From the NCBI RefSeq assembly GCF_003013715.1, contig NC_072813.1, forward strand, positions 1,674,001 through 1,738,000: a stretch of 64,000 nucleotides of DNA, read 5' to 3'. Shown here in pieces: positions 9,267 through 19,427 of this stretch (its first letter is position 1; each line of letters begins with the position of its first letter). This DNA comes from Candidozyma auris. Taxonomy: Eukaryota > Ascomycota > Pichiomycetes > Serinales > Metschnikowiaceae. Made by a program: the position numbers and the translations under genes. The notes under the pieces were generated by a model. That model saw nothing but the letters and a program-made list of their open reading frames with translations. It ran no database searches and was not told the DNA's origin.

Positions 9267-11129
9267 ATGTTGCTCTCGATAATCGTGCCTGACTCACAAA
9301 CTCTTGAAGAGCAGGATCTTGACTCCCTCTACATTCAGCTCACCCAGTGTGCCAGGAGGAATGCAATATTCTCTGGAGAAACCGTCGAAGGTTATGTGAT
9401 CTACAGCTCTGTGGTGGACCCAGCACCAGAAAACATTCAGGTTCGTTTCTTCCTTAGTGAATGCGAGCAGCTCGCCAAAGCGGTGCGGAATGATCCTGAA
9501 GACGTCACAGAAGTGGACGCAGAGTTGGTTGCCCAAGGAATTTCAGATATGGGTGACACCACTGAGAACTTGGCTATCTGGAAGTTCTCGGCTCACATAG
9601 TGAGTCCAAAGCTGAAGCTAGGAAAACTGGTCACGCTAGAAGCGTCTATGATCGATGCAGAGCATTCTGATCTCAATGGTCAACACAAATCGAATGAGGA
9701 TCCAAAGGTGTCTTCACCTTCGTTGTCAGAGACAACCAGCAATGCGGAAAGTCCGCAGTCAGGGCCAGAAAGTACTAAAATTGGCAACATTCAGCCTGTA
9801 GGTAGCAAAGAAGATGAACCTGCCACACTAGTTGTCACAGAGACGTTTCCAGTTTACCTCCCACTCATGATGAAGCTCAAATCGACAAAACCAGGTGGTC
9901 GCAACGACATTCTTCTAAGCTCCCTCAGTATAGAAGCTTCAGAGGACTTACTAAAGTTTTCCAAAGAGGGAAAATATGAGAATCTACTATTCACAATTCT
10001 AGACCTCTCGGTTAAATTCCCTACGGGGAAGATCACCAGTCTCTCGTCGCTAGAGATACCATCGCTGTTTGGCGTCCATGATATCATCTCGACTACGTAT
10101 CGCCTTGTCAATAATGGAGACCAAATGCCCGAAAATTCACAGCCTTTGCACATCACGCTCAGTTCCCGAATCGATTTTATAGAAGGCAAGGAGCGACAGC
10201 AGGTTGGGTCTGATATCATCAGTCAATGGACTCCACTTCTAGACTTCAGCCTCATGGCTCCGCCTATAAGCAACTCACTCAAGTCATCTACGAACATGTC
10301 ACATTCACAATTGCAGCAGCAGTTTCAAATACCCCAAAAGCTGCGCTCCTCCCAAAATCTCCAGCGCAAGGATTTCCTGAGCACCCCGACATTTGCGACT
10401 CTGCCCAGTGTTCCTCACATCAACTTTCCTGGAACGCCTTCCTCGAAGTCATCATACGGGATACCGCAGCGTGTGAAGTCACCGAATCCAGCGCCTGGCA
10501 GGACGCAGCTGATGAATGCTCTTTCTCAAGGTGGACAAAACCATAACCTAGGAAACAAACCCATCAAAAGAAATTACAAATCACTTCTATCACATGCGCT
10601 CTCTATGTCACCGTCGGCAGTGACGATTAATCTCACAACGACAAATAACACCGCTCTTTCTGGTTTGCGACTCACATTTCTTGGAAGACTTGACGTTGAG
10701 CTCGGGAAGGTGGCAACACTTCGGATACAGGCTATCAACCTATCGCTGAGAACGCTACATCTTTCTTTGATTGTGAAAAATCCAACGAAGTTTGGCCCCG
10801 TGTATTCGAGCAATAACGTTGCAACCAGCAGCGCCTCATCTTCCAACGTCATAAGTGGTAAGGATAGCAACCTGCAAAAGGTACTCGTCCATAGCCGCCA
10901 GCAGCTATTCCATCAATATCAACAAAGCAAACTCGAGACATGCGGTGTCATAATGTTGACCAATGATGTGAGACTTGGCCCTATTGAACCCAATGCAGTT
11001 TACGAGTCTGAAGTAGACATCATTGGCATCTCGAAGGGGGTATTTAATCTTCAAGGACTCAAAATCTTCGATATAGCCAGTGGTGATGGTATTGATTTTG
11101 GTAAGCTCATGGAGGTCTTCGTCATATAA
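9267..11129 (+). CDS. TRS65: TRAPPII complex subunit Trs65
   Basis: Trs65 is a TRAPPII-specific subunit that helps activate Rab GTPases (Ypt31/32) at the late Golgi. The 620-residue product starts at ATG 9267. The middle (residues about 130-190 and 330-440) is low-complexity and Ser/Pro/Gln-rich. The C-terminal 150 residues resemble the immunoglobulin-like end of Trs65: a beta-rich section around LRLTFLGRLDVELGKVATLRIQAINLS split here as GRLDVELGKVATLRI, and then ETCGVIMLTNDVRLGPIEP, like the family TDVRVGPL motif, ending FGKLMEVFVI. Length is close to the S. cerevisiae protein (about 560). I assign it from the C-terminal motif; the N-terminal half is too divergent to add support. Confidence 0.75.
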   Translation: MLLSIIVPDSQTLEEQDLDSLYIQLTQCARRNAIFSGETVEGYVIYSSVVDPAPENIQVRFFLSECEQLAKAVRNDPEDVTEVDAELVAQGISDMGDTTENLAIWKFSAHIVSPKLKLGKLVTLEASMIDAEHSDLNGQHKSNEDPKVSSPSLSETTSNAESPQSGPESTKIGNIQPVGSKEDEPATLVVTETFPVYLPLMMKLKSTKPGGRNDILLSSLSIEASEDLLKFSKEGKYENLLFTILDLSVKFPTGKITSLSSLEIPSLFGVHDIISTTYRLVNNGDQMPENSQPLHITLSSRIDFIEGKERQQVGSDIISQWTPLLDFSLMAPPISNSLKSSTNMSHSQLQQQFQIPQKLRSSQNLQRKDFLSTPTFATLPSVPHINFPGTPSSKSSYGIPQRVKSPNPAPGRTQLMNALSQGGQNHNLGNKPIKRNYKSLLSHALSMSPSAVTINLTTTNNTALSGLRLTFLGRLDVELGKVATLRIQAINLSLRTLHLSLIVKNPTKFGPVYSSNNVATSSASSSNVISGKDSNLQKVLVHSRQQLFHQYQQSKLETCGVIMLTNDVRLGPIEPNAVYESEVDIIGISKGVFNLQGLKIFDIASGDGIDFGKLMEVFVI

Positions 11130-11226
11130 ATAAAGAAAAGAAGAAAGCAGCTACGTGTAGTGAGTAGGAATTGAGGAAGGATTAGACTTGATTTCAAATT
11201 GAAAGTAATGAAGTGAAGAAAAAGAA

Positions 11227-11332
11227 GGGGCGAGCTGGGAATTGAACCCAGGGCCTCTCGCATGTTTGTATGTCAATCTGGTGTACCAGATCGTCGCCCA
11301 AAGCGAGAATCATACCACTAGACCACACGCCC
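11227..11332 (-). tRNA. tRNA-Pro (anticodon UGG) with a 34-nt intron
   Basis: On the reverse strand the gene begins GGGCGTGTGGTCTAGTGG, closely matching yeast tRNA-Pro(UGG). The anticodon TGG is at 11300-11298. An intron at 11296-11263 follows position 37, the canonical site. The B box GGTTCAATTCC (11246-11236 region) and the acceptor stem with discriminator C at 11227 complete it. The mature form is 72 nt without CCA. A single U-U mismatch in the acceptor stem at pair 6-67 is also a feature of the yeast tRNA as I recall it. Confidence 0.97.
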
Positions 11333-12036
11333 GATTTCTGTCAAATTATGTACCCTAAAAAATAAATTCTTGTCATTGTTTTAAAGAACAAAAGCATGTA
11401 AAGTCAATAATATGACATTTTCATACAAAATTACGTTAGGTTTTTGATTTCAGTGGTTTTAGAGCACAAATCATGAATGTGCGATATCGCAATATTGGTG
11501 GAACCACCTATGGTTTCCGCGAGCGATGAATCTTAGGGAGATGTTAGCTCCTGAGGATACCTCGTTTGACAACTTGAGGAAACTTAATTGGTTCGTTAAA
11601 ATCGTCAGAATCACCTACAAAGGGCGACGGCAGCTGGGCAACGAGGGAGTGACCCTCCCAGAGCTCCTGAGTCGAGCTTTGAGGTCGGCGATGCGACGAG
11701 TTACTCCAATGGGTCAATAAACGCACACTTAATGACGAGTGGAAATTCATAGAATAGTCACGGCTGAAGTTCAGAGGGGACCATTCGCACCGCACGGTAA
11801 TGGATTGACACTAGTTGAGGATATTAGGGGTTTTGTTTTCTATAATGATATAGTTTTCGAGTTAGAATGGAAGTGGCAACACTGAAATCCTAACGCTCCT
11901 CTAATACATGAAGTCTATAAAAAAAAATTTATGAATATATACCTGTGATCGTTGTACCAGGTTACAGCAGTCAGTGGATCTGGGTTGCTCCATCTCAAAG
12001 CTCATAACCTGATGAACGCCATTTGGCACAACGCCT

Positions 12037-12426
12037 ATGGCTTCACAAATTTACACAGAATATGCGGTTGTCAGACACTTTGCCTGTCCAAGACACCGCT
12101 TACAAAGATTATCAAAAGTCAGTGTTGGCAGGACGCTTAATCACCGTCCAAAATGCCTCACTGTTCTACCTAAAAGAATGTCGTTAACGGCCGCCATTTA
12201 TGAAGTCTATAAACGAAAAATTCATTTAAACCAAGTCCTCTCAATGATCAATGTTGTTGAGTCATTTCCGTACGTTGGGCGACTCGAATTCCTCAAATTG
12301 ACACTTGCATATGTCATATATGCTGATTTGGAGCTTTATGATACATCCCAATGGCCGAAAGGATGGCATTACTTTGCTACAAATCTATACTCAAACTTGA
12401 CAAAAACGTGGGGAATTATCAACTGA
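12037..12426 (+). pseudogene. Coding-like 129-codon frame, unrecognised
   Basis: The frame has an ATG at 12037 and ends at 12424-12426. From about 12180 on the product looks protein-like (VLSMINVVESFPYVGRLEFL and a Trp/Tyr-rich end, WPKGWHYFATNLYSN). I recognise no family. It may be a remnant or a small lineage-specific gene. It converges on the fragment at 12419-12661. Confidence 0.25.
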
Positions 12427-12661
12427 GACAGATTCTTAAAGGGAGAGCGCTTCCAAATTGAGCTCTAAAATTTTTATTGATCTTTTGCTGCATTGTTAAA
12501 GAAATCTTTCTTCGCTGTTCTTTTGTCAAAAGCCTCTTCTTAAATCTAAGCATTTGTTTTCTGACATCGGCAAGAGCATAGGAGACTGAAGGACAATCCA
12601 AAAGCCAAGTAAGCTCGGAAAGAGAATCAGCAGTAGCTACAAAATTCAAGGGCCGGATAGC
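12419..12661 (-). pseudogene. Coding-like fragment without a start codon
   Basis: The reverse strand is open over about 80 codons between stops, with no in-frame ATG near its beginning. The composition is convincingly protein-like: a stretch around LSELTWLLDCPSVSYALADV, then a Lys/Arg/Gln helix (KKRLLTKEQRRKISLTMQQK) and NKNFRAQFGS. I do not recognise the family. It is probably the tail of a decayed gene. Confidence 0.3.
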
Positions 12662-13180
12662 TCGCTGCTAAATCAGTTTCAAAGTATGATGATTGTATGT
12701 ATGTTTTTGTGCAATGATCTACACCTTAGTCATCTGCTCAAAAATTCCTCTTCGTTAGAAATATAGGTTGTGCTTATTTCAATAAAGTCGTGTCAAAAAC
12801 GTATCTTGTCTGTTGTGTGTGATTTCTTGATTATGTATTACTTGTGCAAAATGTGAGTGGAGTTGGCAATTCAAAAAACCAAGCGAGATGCTATCTCCAT
12901 TAAAGTCTGAAAAGAAAAGGGAAAAAACATCTGGGTCCAAGATATTCTTGTCTCTTCATTTTTCTCGCAGCCTCTTCTGTATTACTCTCGTGGCAATTCT
13001 CTAACAATGCAAAGTGCCACCCAAGACTAAAACACATTCCTTATAATCTTTAAACAAATAAAATATCATAACCCTCTTGCACTCTTTGGTTTTTAAGTGA
13101 GCCTATCATAACCAGCAAGCTACAATTGAACTGATTGCAGCCCCAACTTCCTACCTTCCTTCCAGAGAACAGCTTTTTAA

Positions 13181-13191
13181 TGGCTGCGAAA
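13181..13191 (+). promoter_or_regulatory. TGGCTGCGAAA element upstream of PRD1
   Basis: Exact copy, 190 bp upstream of the first ATG of the PRD1 frame. Confidence 0.5.
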
Positions 13192-13370
13192 ACCACCTCA
13201 AACAACTCTCTACACAAAAAGCACCAAAGCTAATTCCTACAACAATGGTCTTGCTTATTCTGCGGCTAAACAAATCCAAGCTTCGTATCTCAATTTCATT
13301 TTTTTGTTACCCAAACATCTCGTGTACGTGGCACTAAAAATTTATCTCGGAGCCGTGGGTGGAGCCGTGT

Positions 13371-15743
13371 ATGCGTATGGCTTGGGGCCCACAGAGACGG
13401 TGGACGACGAACGCTAAATACAGTACGTTTTTTGGGGTGGAAGACACCAAAAAGCCCTCTTTTTCGTCAAACAAGTCCACTGTTGACGAAACTACCGTGA
13501 TTGCTGTCAAAGTGTTTAGATTCCTCAACGTATTCATTGTTCTTGTGGCCATTGGCGTGCTCGTGGCTCAATTCTGGTTCAACCACGGCTGCATCATCAG
13601 GTGCGACAAGTATAAGTACAACGAGTTCCCCGGATTTGGCAAAGTATCGGAATTTTTACATACCTATCCACTCTTTTCAAAAATGTCGCAGACAGACCTC
13701 GAGACTATCGCTTCCAACTTGCCTTTGCCTCAATGGACGCAGACGCCACAAGAGATTTTGGCTGAAGCCAAGGAGTTGATCGCAAAGGATAAGGCCTTCT
13801 ACGACAAGATCGCCGCCATTGAAGAGCCCACGGTCGAAAATGTCTTGATTCCATCCACCGAGTATGAGAACGCTCAGTACTTCCCAGTGAACAAGCTCAC
13901 GTTCTATCAGTACGTATCTCCAGACAAGGCGGTGAGAGACGCTTCGACAGAAGCAGAGAACTTGTTGGACCAGGCCTCGATCGAGCAAAACTCCAGAGTC
14001 GACGTTTTTAAAGTGTACAACAAGTTGTGGGAGAAGATCAATGGCACAGATGCCACCGACCCCGAGACCATGAAATTTTTGGAGAAGACCGTGAAATTCT
14101 ACAAGAGAAACGGTTTGAACTTGCCTGAGGACAAGCGGGAGGAGGTGAAGAAACTCAAATTGAGAAGGGCGGAGTTGCAGACAAAGTTTGCCAAGAACAC
14201 CAATGAGGAAAACGGCCACTTGGAGTTCACGTTGGACGAATTGGAAGGTGTACCTGCCAGTATCATCGAACAGTTTGAAAAGGCAACCGTTGATGGCCAG
14301 GAGAAGTATAAAGTCACCTTCAAGTACCCAGATATCTTGCCAGTGTTGAAGTACGCGAAGAAGGAATCTACTAGAAAATTAGCTTACATCGAGAACCAGA
14401 ACAAAGTGCCAGAAAATGCTGCAATTTTGAAGGAGATCATCGAGCTCAGATACCACCTCGCCAAGCTTCTTGGATACGACACCTACTCTGAGTTTGTTCT
14501 TGAAGAGAGAATGGCAAAAAATCAGCAGAATGTGTTGGACTTCTTAGCTGATTTGAAGGAAAGGTTGAGTCCTTTGGGAGAGCAGGAATTACAGAAGATG
14601 AAGGCTTTCAAAAAGGAATACTTGAAGGCCAACGGGTTGCCAGACCAAGATGAGTATTACGCTTGGGATCACAGCTTCTACAACAATTTACTCTTGGAGC
14701 AGGAGCATCAAGTTGATCACCAAAAAATCTCGGAGTACTTCCCCTTGGACAAGACAATCTCCAACATGCTTGGCTTCTACGAATCTTTGTTTGATGTCAA
14801 GTTTGTCAAGGTGGACAACTCTAAGTCAGACACAGTTTGGCACCCAGATGTTCATAAGTTTGCATTGTTCTCCAATATAAAGTATGGTGAGCCCAAAAAT
14901 GAGTTCAGAGGCTGGATTTTCTTCGATCTCCATCCCAGGGAAGGTAAGTATACCCACGCTGCTCAATTCGGGCTCCGAGCTGGTTACGAGAAGCCAGATG
15001 GGACCAGGGAAACCCCGTTTGCGGCTTTGGTGTGCAACTTCACAAAACCAAAGAAAGACAAGCCTTCTTTGTTAAAACATGACGAGGTTACTACATTTTT
15101 CCACGAATTGGGACACGGCGTTCACAGTTTGTTGTCGAGGACCAAGCACACTAGATTCCACGGAACTCACGTTCCAAGAGACTTTGTTGAATGTCCTTCG
15201 CAAATGCTTGAATTCTGGACGTGGTCTCCTAATGAGCTCAAGGTCTTATCCTCGCACTACGAGACTGGGGAGCCTCTCGCCGATGACTTGCTTGACAAAT
15301 TGATCAAGTCAAAGCACGTAAACACAGGTTTAGCCAATTTACGTCAAATGCACTTTGCCCTCTTCGATATGAAGCTCCACACCATTGCCGACGAGAAAGA
15401 TCTCGACGCAGTGGATCTCGACAAGTTGTGGAACGAGTTAAGAGAGGAATTGACCTTCATTAGCAACGGAGGCATCACAAGTAGAGGTTACGCTACCTTT
15501 GGTCACATCGCAGGAGGCTACGAGAGTGGTTACTACGGATACTTGTATTCGCAAGTTTTCGCAACCGATATCTACTACACTCATTTCAAAGCCGATCCAA
15601 TGAACGTGGAGAAGGGCTTACAGTACAGAGATACCATCCTTAAGAATGGTGGTTCTAAGGAAGTGCTAGACATCTTGAAGGAATTGCTCGGAAGAGAGCC
15701 TAACTCAGAGGCTTTCATGAAAGAGATTCTAGGTGAGGCTTAA
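13371..15743 (+). CDS. PRD1: Saccharolysin-type oligopeptidase (M3) with N-terminal hydrophobic extension
   Basis: Prd1 is a zinc metallopeptidase of the thimet oligopeptidase family that degrades short peptides in the cytosol and mitochondrial intermembrane space. The frame continues upstream to a GTG; the first ATG is 13371 and another is 13377. The zinc site FFHELGHGVHSLL is at genomic 15100-15138. The substrate-binding segment HIAGGYESGYYGYLYSQVFA and FVECPSQMLEFW are typical. The usual cytosolic start corresponds to Met at 13683 (MSQTDLETIASN). Upstream lie 104 extra residues including one clear membrane segment (roughly FLNVFIVLVAIGVLVAQFW). Codon choice in that region looks coding. This suggests a membrane-anchored or intermembrane-space form, perhaps beside a short cytosolic form. 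Confidence 0.92.
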   Translation: MRMAWGPQRRWTTNAKYSTFFGVEDTKKPSFSSNKSTVDETTVIAVKVFRFLNVFIVLVAIGVLVAQFWFNHGCIIRCDKYKYNEFPGFGKVSEFLHTYPLFSKMSQTDLETIASNLPLPQWTQTPQEILAEAKELIAKDKAFYDKIAAIEEPTVENVLIPSTEYENAQYFPVNKLTFYQYVSPDKAVRDASTEAENLLDQASIEQNSRVDVFKVYNKLWEKINGTDATDPETMKFLEKTVKFYKRNGLNLPEDKREEVKKLKLRRAELQTKFAKNTNEENGHLEFTLDELEGVPASIIEQFEKATVDGQEKYKVTFKYPDILPVLKYAKKESTRKLAYIENQNKVPENAAILKEIIELRYHLAKLLGYDTYSEFVLEERMAKNQQNVLDFLADLKERLSPLGEQELQKMKAFKKEYLKANGLPDQDEYYAWDHSFYNNLLLEQEHQVDHQKISEYFPLDKTISNMLGFYESLFDVKFVKVDNSKSDTVWHPDVHKFALFSNIKYGEPKNEFRGWIFFDLHPREGKYTHAAQFGLRAGYEKPDGTRETPFAALVCNFTKPKKDKPSLLKHDEVTTFFHELGHGVHSLLSRTKHTRFHGTHVPRDFVECPSQMLEFWTWSPNELKVLSSHYETGEPLADDLLDKLIKSKHVNTGLANLRQMHFALFDMKLHTIADEKDLDAVDLDKLWNELREELTFISNGGITSRGYATFGHIAGGYESGYYGYLYSQVFATDIYYTHFKADPMNVEKGLQYRDTILKNGGSKEVLDILKELLGREPNSEAFMKEILGEA

Positions 15744-15841
15744 GAAGAACTACAGTTTAGCACAAAAATAGCATATGAACAGAGCTAGATTTTATTTGAT
15801 TGTATTATCGTTTCATTGCGTGAAAGTCTAGTGGGACACAA

Positions 15842-17803
15842 TTATTTCTCCTCAGTAACTGTCTCGAAAGGCGTAAGGTGAGCAGTACCCTCAGACCAGG
15901 AGACACCGTCGTAGGTGATGGCCTTGACAGCCTTGACAATATCGTCAAGTGCGCCTCTTACCTGCTTCGTAGAATCTCTTTCTCTCAAGGTAACGGAGCC
16001 ATCCTTGACAGTGTCAAAGTCGATGGTGATGCCGAAAGGTGTACCCAATTCATCGTTTCTAGCATATCTCTTACCGATAGAAGCGGAAGAGTCATCTACC
16101 TTAAATGGCACCTGAGCTCTTCTCAATGCAGAAGTGATCTTGGAGACAAGGGGACTCAAGTCGGAGTGAGATGACAAAGGCACAACTAAAACCTTAGTTG
16201 GGGCCACTAAGGCAGGTAACGACAAAACGGATCTGTCCTTGTCTTCTGGTCTGGCCCAAAACGTGTGCTCGAAAATGGAATAGATGATACGGCCGAGACC
16301 AAACGATGGCTCGATGACATTAGGTGTGAATTCACGAACGTGCTCAACTCTCTCCACTCTCTCGATCTTGACAAGCTCGGCTGGAATCTCAACCTCACCT
16401 TCAACACCTGGAACCTTAGCAACGATCTTACCGTTGTCTGCCAATTCCTTGGCCAAGTCCTCCAACTCACATTGAGTTCTGTCAGTCAAGAATTTGGTGA
16501 CAGCGCCAGCATCCTTTCTAAATTTAGGACCGAACTTCTTCTTATCGATGTCAACTTCAAAGTTGTTGACTTTTCTTGGCTCAGCGAGGGCCTTTCTGAC
16601 GACAAGCTTCTCGTTGGTTCTAGCTGCGTGCACAGACAAGTCGTAAGCAGATCTGTCAGCACATCCAACACATTCGATCCAACCATAGGAGGTCTCCAAT
16701 TCAGCATCCCAACAATCGGAAGCGTAATGAGCCATCTCATTCAGCAAGTGCTGTCTGAATCTGCATCTGCTAGGGTCGACACCAATCTTCACCAAAAACT
16801 GGTAGATTCTAGCCATGAAGTAACCCAAGGTCTCGTTGTCGACCATCTTCAGGGCAACTGCCTCACCGATGGTCTTCTCCACCAACTCATTGGAACCAGA
16901 TTCCTGGACACCCTTGGGCAAGAACTTCAACTTGAGGTCCTTGACCTCCGCGAAGCGTGGGTGGCTCTTGTCCTCTGGGTCGACAAAGTGCTCGATTTCA
17001 GCCATCAAGAATTCTCTCACTCTCAACAAACCAGCACGAGGGGAAATCTCGTTACGGAAAGACTTACCGATGGAAGCAGAAGCAAAAGGCATCTTTTCGT
17101 TGTTGAACTCCAACAATTTGGCAAAGTTCAAGAATTGACCCTGAGCGGTCTCCGGTCTCAAGTAACCCTTGAGCTGACCGGAAGGACCAATGGCGGTTTC
17201 AAACATCAAGTTGAATTCCACAGGAGGCTCCAAAGCACCACCGGTAGAAGGATTGGTGATGTTGTATTTCTTGATCAACTCACCCAATTGTTCTCCAGAG
17301 TACCCGTCGATCTGATTCAAAACAGACTGATACTCTGCGACGACCTCATCGTCCAACTTGACGTTCTTGATCTCCTTGACCTTCTTCTTTCTCTTTTTCT
17401 TGTCGTCGTCGTCCTCGTCGGCGACCTTTTCACCACGCGCGGCCTTGTCGCCTTTCAAACGAGCCTCCAAAACCTCCTCGACCAAATGGTCTGCTCTGAA
17501 AATCTCACCAGTCTTCAAGTCTCTACACATCCAGTCGGAGAACTTGTCCACATGGCCGGAGGTCTTCAACACCTCGTAGGGAGTCAACATCGTACAGTCA
17601 ACCTCAAGCATGTCTTCTTCCAAAATAAAGTGTTTTCTCCAAGTGTCGACGATATTGGCCTGGAAGGCACATCCTGGAGGACCATAGTCGTACAAACCAG
17701 AGACACCGCCGTAAATCTCGAACGCAGGGGCAAAAAAGAAACGTCTTTTCAAGACTTGCTCCAAGGCTTCCCTAGAAAATGGGACAGCCGCTTTTGTAGA
17801 CAT
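15842..17803 (-). CDS. GRS1: Glycyl-tRNA synthetase, cytosolic form (possible longer mitochondrial form)
   Basis: This class II synthetase charges tRNA-Gly. The ATG at 17803 (MSTKAAVPFSREALEQVLKR) gives 653 residues, normal for fungal GlyRS. FFFAPAFEIYGGVSGLYDYGP, the acidic/Lys-rich insert near residue 150, motif 2 FRNEISPRAGLLRVREF, and the C-terminal anticodon-binding domain are all present. The frame stays open upstream through a GTG at 17875, adding 24 residues (ETLPTFLLNLLRFIQKAA) that look like a mitochondrial presequence. In S. cerevisiae one GRS1 gene makes both forms, the mitochondrial one from an upstream non-AUG codon. The same arrangement is likely here. The codon use is strongly biased, as expected for a highly expressed gene, and a 520-codon antisense frame is only a shadow of it. 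Confidence 0.97.
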   Translation of the reverse strand: MSTKAAVPFSREALEQVLKRRFFFAPAFEIYGGVSGLYDYGPPGCAFQANIVDTWRKHFILEEDMLEVDCTMLTPYEVLKTSGHVDKFSDWMCRDLKTGEIFRADHLVEEVLEARLKGDKAARGEKVADEDDDDKKKRKKKVKEIKNVKLDDEVVAEYQSVLNQIDGYSGEQLGELIKKYNITNPSTGGALEPPVEFNLMFETAIGPSGQLKGYLRPETAQGQFLNFAKLLEFNNEKMPFASASIGKSFRNEISPRAGLLRVREFLMAEIEHFVDPEDKSHPRFAEVKDLKLKFLPKGVQESGSNELVEKTIGEAVALKMVDNETLGYFMARIYQFLVKIGVDPSRCRFRQHLLNEMAHYASDCWDAELETSYGWIECVGCADRSAYDLSVHAARTNEKLVVRKALAEPRKVNNFEVDIDKKKFGPKFRKDAGAVTKFLTDRTQCELEDLAKELADNGKIVAKVPGVEGEVEIPAELVKIERVERVEHVREFTPNVIEPSFGLGRIIYSIFEHTFWARPEDKDRSVLSLPALVAPTKVLVVPLSSHSDLSPLVSKITSALRRAQVPFKVDDSSASIGKRYARNDELGTPFGITIDFDTVKDGSVTLRERDSTKQVRGALDDIVKAVKAITYDGVSWSEGTAHLTPFETVTEEK

Positions 17804-18441
17804 AGCTGCTTTTTGTATGAAGCGTAACAGATTGAGTAGAAAGGTTGGTAAGGTTTCGCACCGATTTTTTTCCACTTCAGCTTCTGACCTGGTGGAGGTC
17901 TTCTGGGGTTTAAATACAGTCCGTGGACTCGGAGTACTTCTGGAGAACGACAGAAATGGAAGGCACCACTATTAGAGTCACATTTGAGTCAACTGTGAAG
18001 AGAAAAAAAGTGGCTTCTTAAGTCATCCCAAGCTTACTCTGGATGACTCACAGGTGGGGGAATCGTACTATATTTTGTCGATACTCGCGTTGTTCTATGC
18101 GTCTGTGAGTACGAAGACCTGATGTGGCTCATTTGAGAAGAGACACGTAAAGTGGCATGACTATGTAGAATTTATCTTAGGTAATTCGGGCTATAGATTT
18201 AACCACTATTAATTGATTCAGAGTCTTTAAAATTTGTGACCACGGAAATGTCTTCTTCCGCAGGGAGGCTTGATTTTTGCACCCATTCTCTCCACACCAA
18301 ATGAATCATCTAAGACATGTCAACGTGAAGGATCAGATCTAATAATAAACTTGAAAAATCTTTATCACGTTCGTCTATGATATGGCTTTGCGGTGACCCA
18401 CTGAGTGGCGAATCGCTTATCCTCTTTGATGAGTCATTTGA

Positions 18442-18678
18442 CTAGTATATAGTTCCAATAGAGGAGACTACGTAGGTGCATCGGCCGATGACCTTGGAAA
18501 CGACGAAAGAAATTGGAACTTCCGGGTCTCTAACAAGGTCAAGAGTGCGAAGGTCAGCTCACTTGTTGAGCTGTCCGATGAGGAGATGAACGACGTCTTT
18601 TCATCTAATGAGGTGGACAGTGACAGTGAGGAGGAGCCAATGGACGTAACAAGCGACGATTTCTCAGGGTCTCCGTGA
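18442..18678 (+). pseudogene. Start-less coding-like remnant, acidic
   Basis: Seventy-eight codons are open between stops, with no ATG at the beginning. The product has coding character: WNFRVSNKVKSAKVSSLVEL followed by a Glu/Asp/Ser-rich tail. Immediately downstream the same frame has several stops while still spelling DLGNDDEEYTHE, reminiscent of DLGNDER at the beginning. I do not know the family. Confidence 0.3.
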
Positions 18679-19233
18679 GAGTACGGATCGTCCAATAATA
18701 GCTAGCTGAGTGACTAAGATCTAGGGAATGATGACGAAGAATACACTCATGAGTAAGAACAATTTCACGAACGATGGTGGCCATTGAAACTAGATTGAAG
18801 CTTTTATTGGTTTGACAGCTGGCCACCACTGGTAAAAAATAAACAGCATAAACATTGCTTACTAAATCCAATGAAAGTAAAATGTACAATCAAGTATCTA
18901 TACTCACTTGTATGAAATGACGTAGGTAACACTACCGTAGAATCACTCTTAATAATAGGTTAGATAAGCCATCTCAGTGGATTATTTTTATCGAATATTC
19001 ATTGCGTGATATGATGTTCTATGACTACTTCACTAACTCGTGTCACAGATGTCTTGATGGTACCTCAGATTCTAGCTATCTCATTTTCGCTGACCAGCCA
19101 CCAGCACGACGACAGCATATCAAACATGTTTAATTGTGCCCTTTATCACTAACAATTTGATCAACTAAAACTTACCCATCCCGTAACTCACTTGGTGGCA
19201 GATGAATTCATCGTGACTTGGGGATTATTCCAA

Positions 19234-19286
19234 GCGCTATATAACCATATAAGAAAGGATGCGCTATACACCACATAAGAAAGGAT
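19234..19286 (+). repeat. Imperfect tandem duplication, unit 26-27 bp
   Basis: Two adjacent units both begin GCGCTATA and end ATAAGAAAGGAT, differing by a 1-bp length change and a few substitutions. Confidence 0.7.
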
Positions 19287-19427
19287 GTTTAAAAACACAA
19301 CGAATCATGACCGGGATACCGGTTGACCGCCCTCCACTTCTCCCGCCAATACAGAAGCTAAGAAAGCTTGGGCAAGCTCATCTTGTTGAACCAAGAGGCA
19401 AACTAGAGGGAGAACTCTTTCGAGTAG

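Larger units (their letters stand above)
11333..13370. other. About 2 kb without an intact gene next to tRNA-Pro
   Basis: No frame with a good start, length and recognisable product is present. Short coding-like pieces occur at 11526-11720 (+), 12037-12426 (+) and 12419-12661 (-). Two similar tracts, ATGAAGTCTATAAA at about 11908 and 12200, suggest an old duplication. The final 500 bp is C/T- and A-rich promoter sequence for PRD1. Decayed genes or mobile-element remnants beside a tRNA are the likely explanation. Confidence 0.5.

Noticed and set aside
13421..13600. Possible intron at the PRD1 5' end (GTACGT donor near 13423)
   Set aside because: No branch site of the TACTAAC type was found, and the frame is open through the region.
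16265..17827. 520-codon + strand frame
   Set aside because: Antisense to GRS1, whose biased codon use leaves the opposite frame open; the product is repetitive Leu/Val/Gln with no family.
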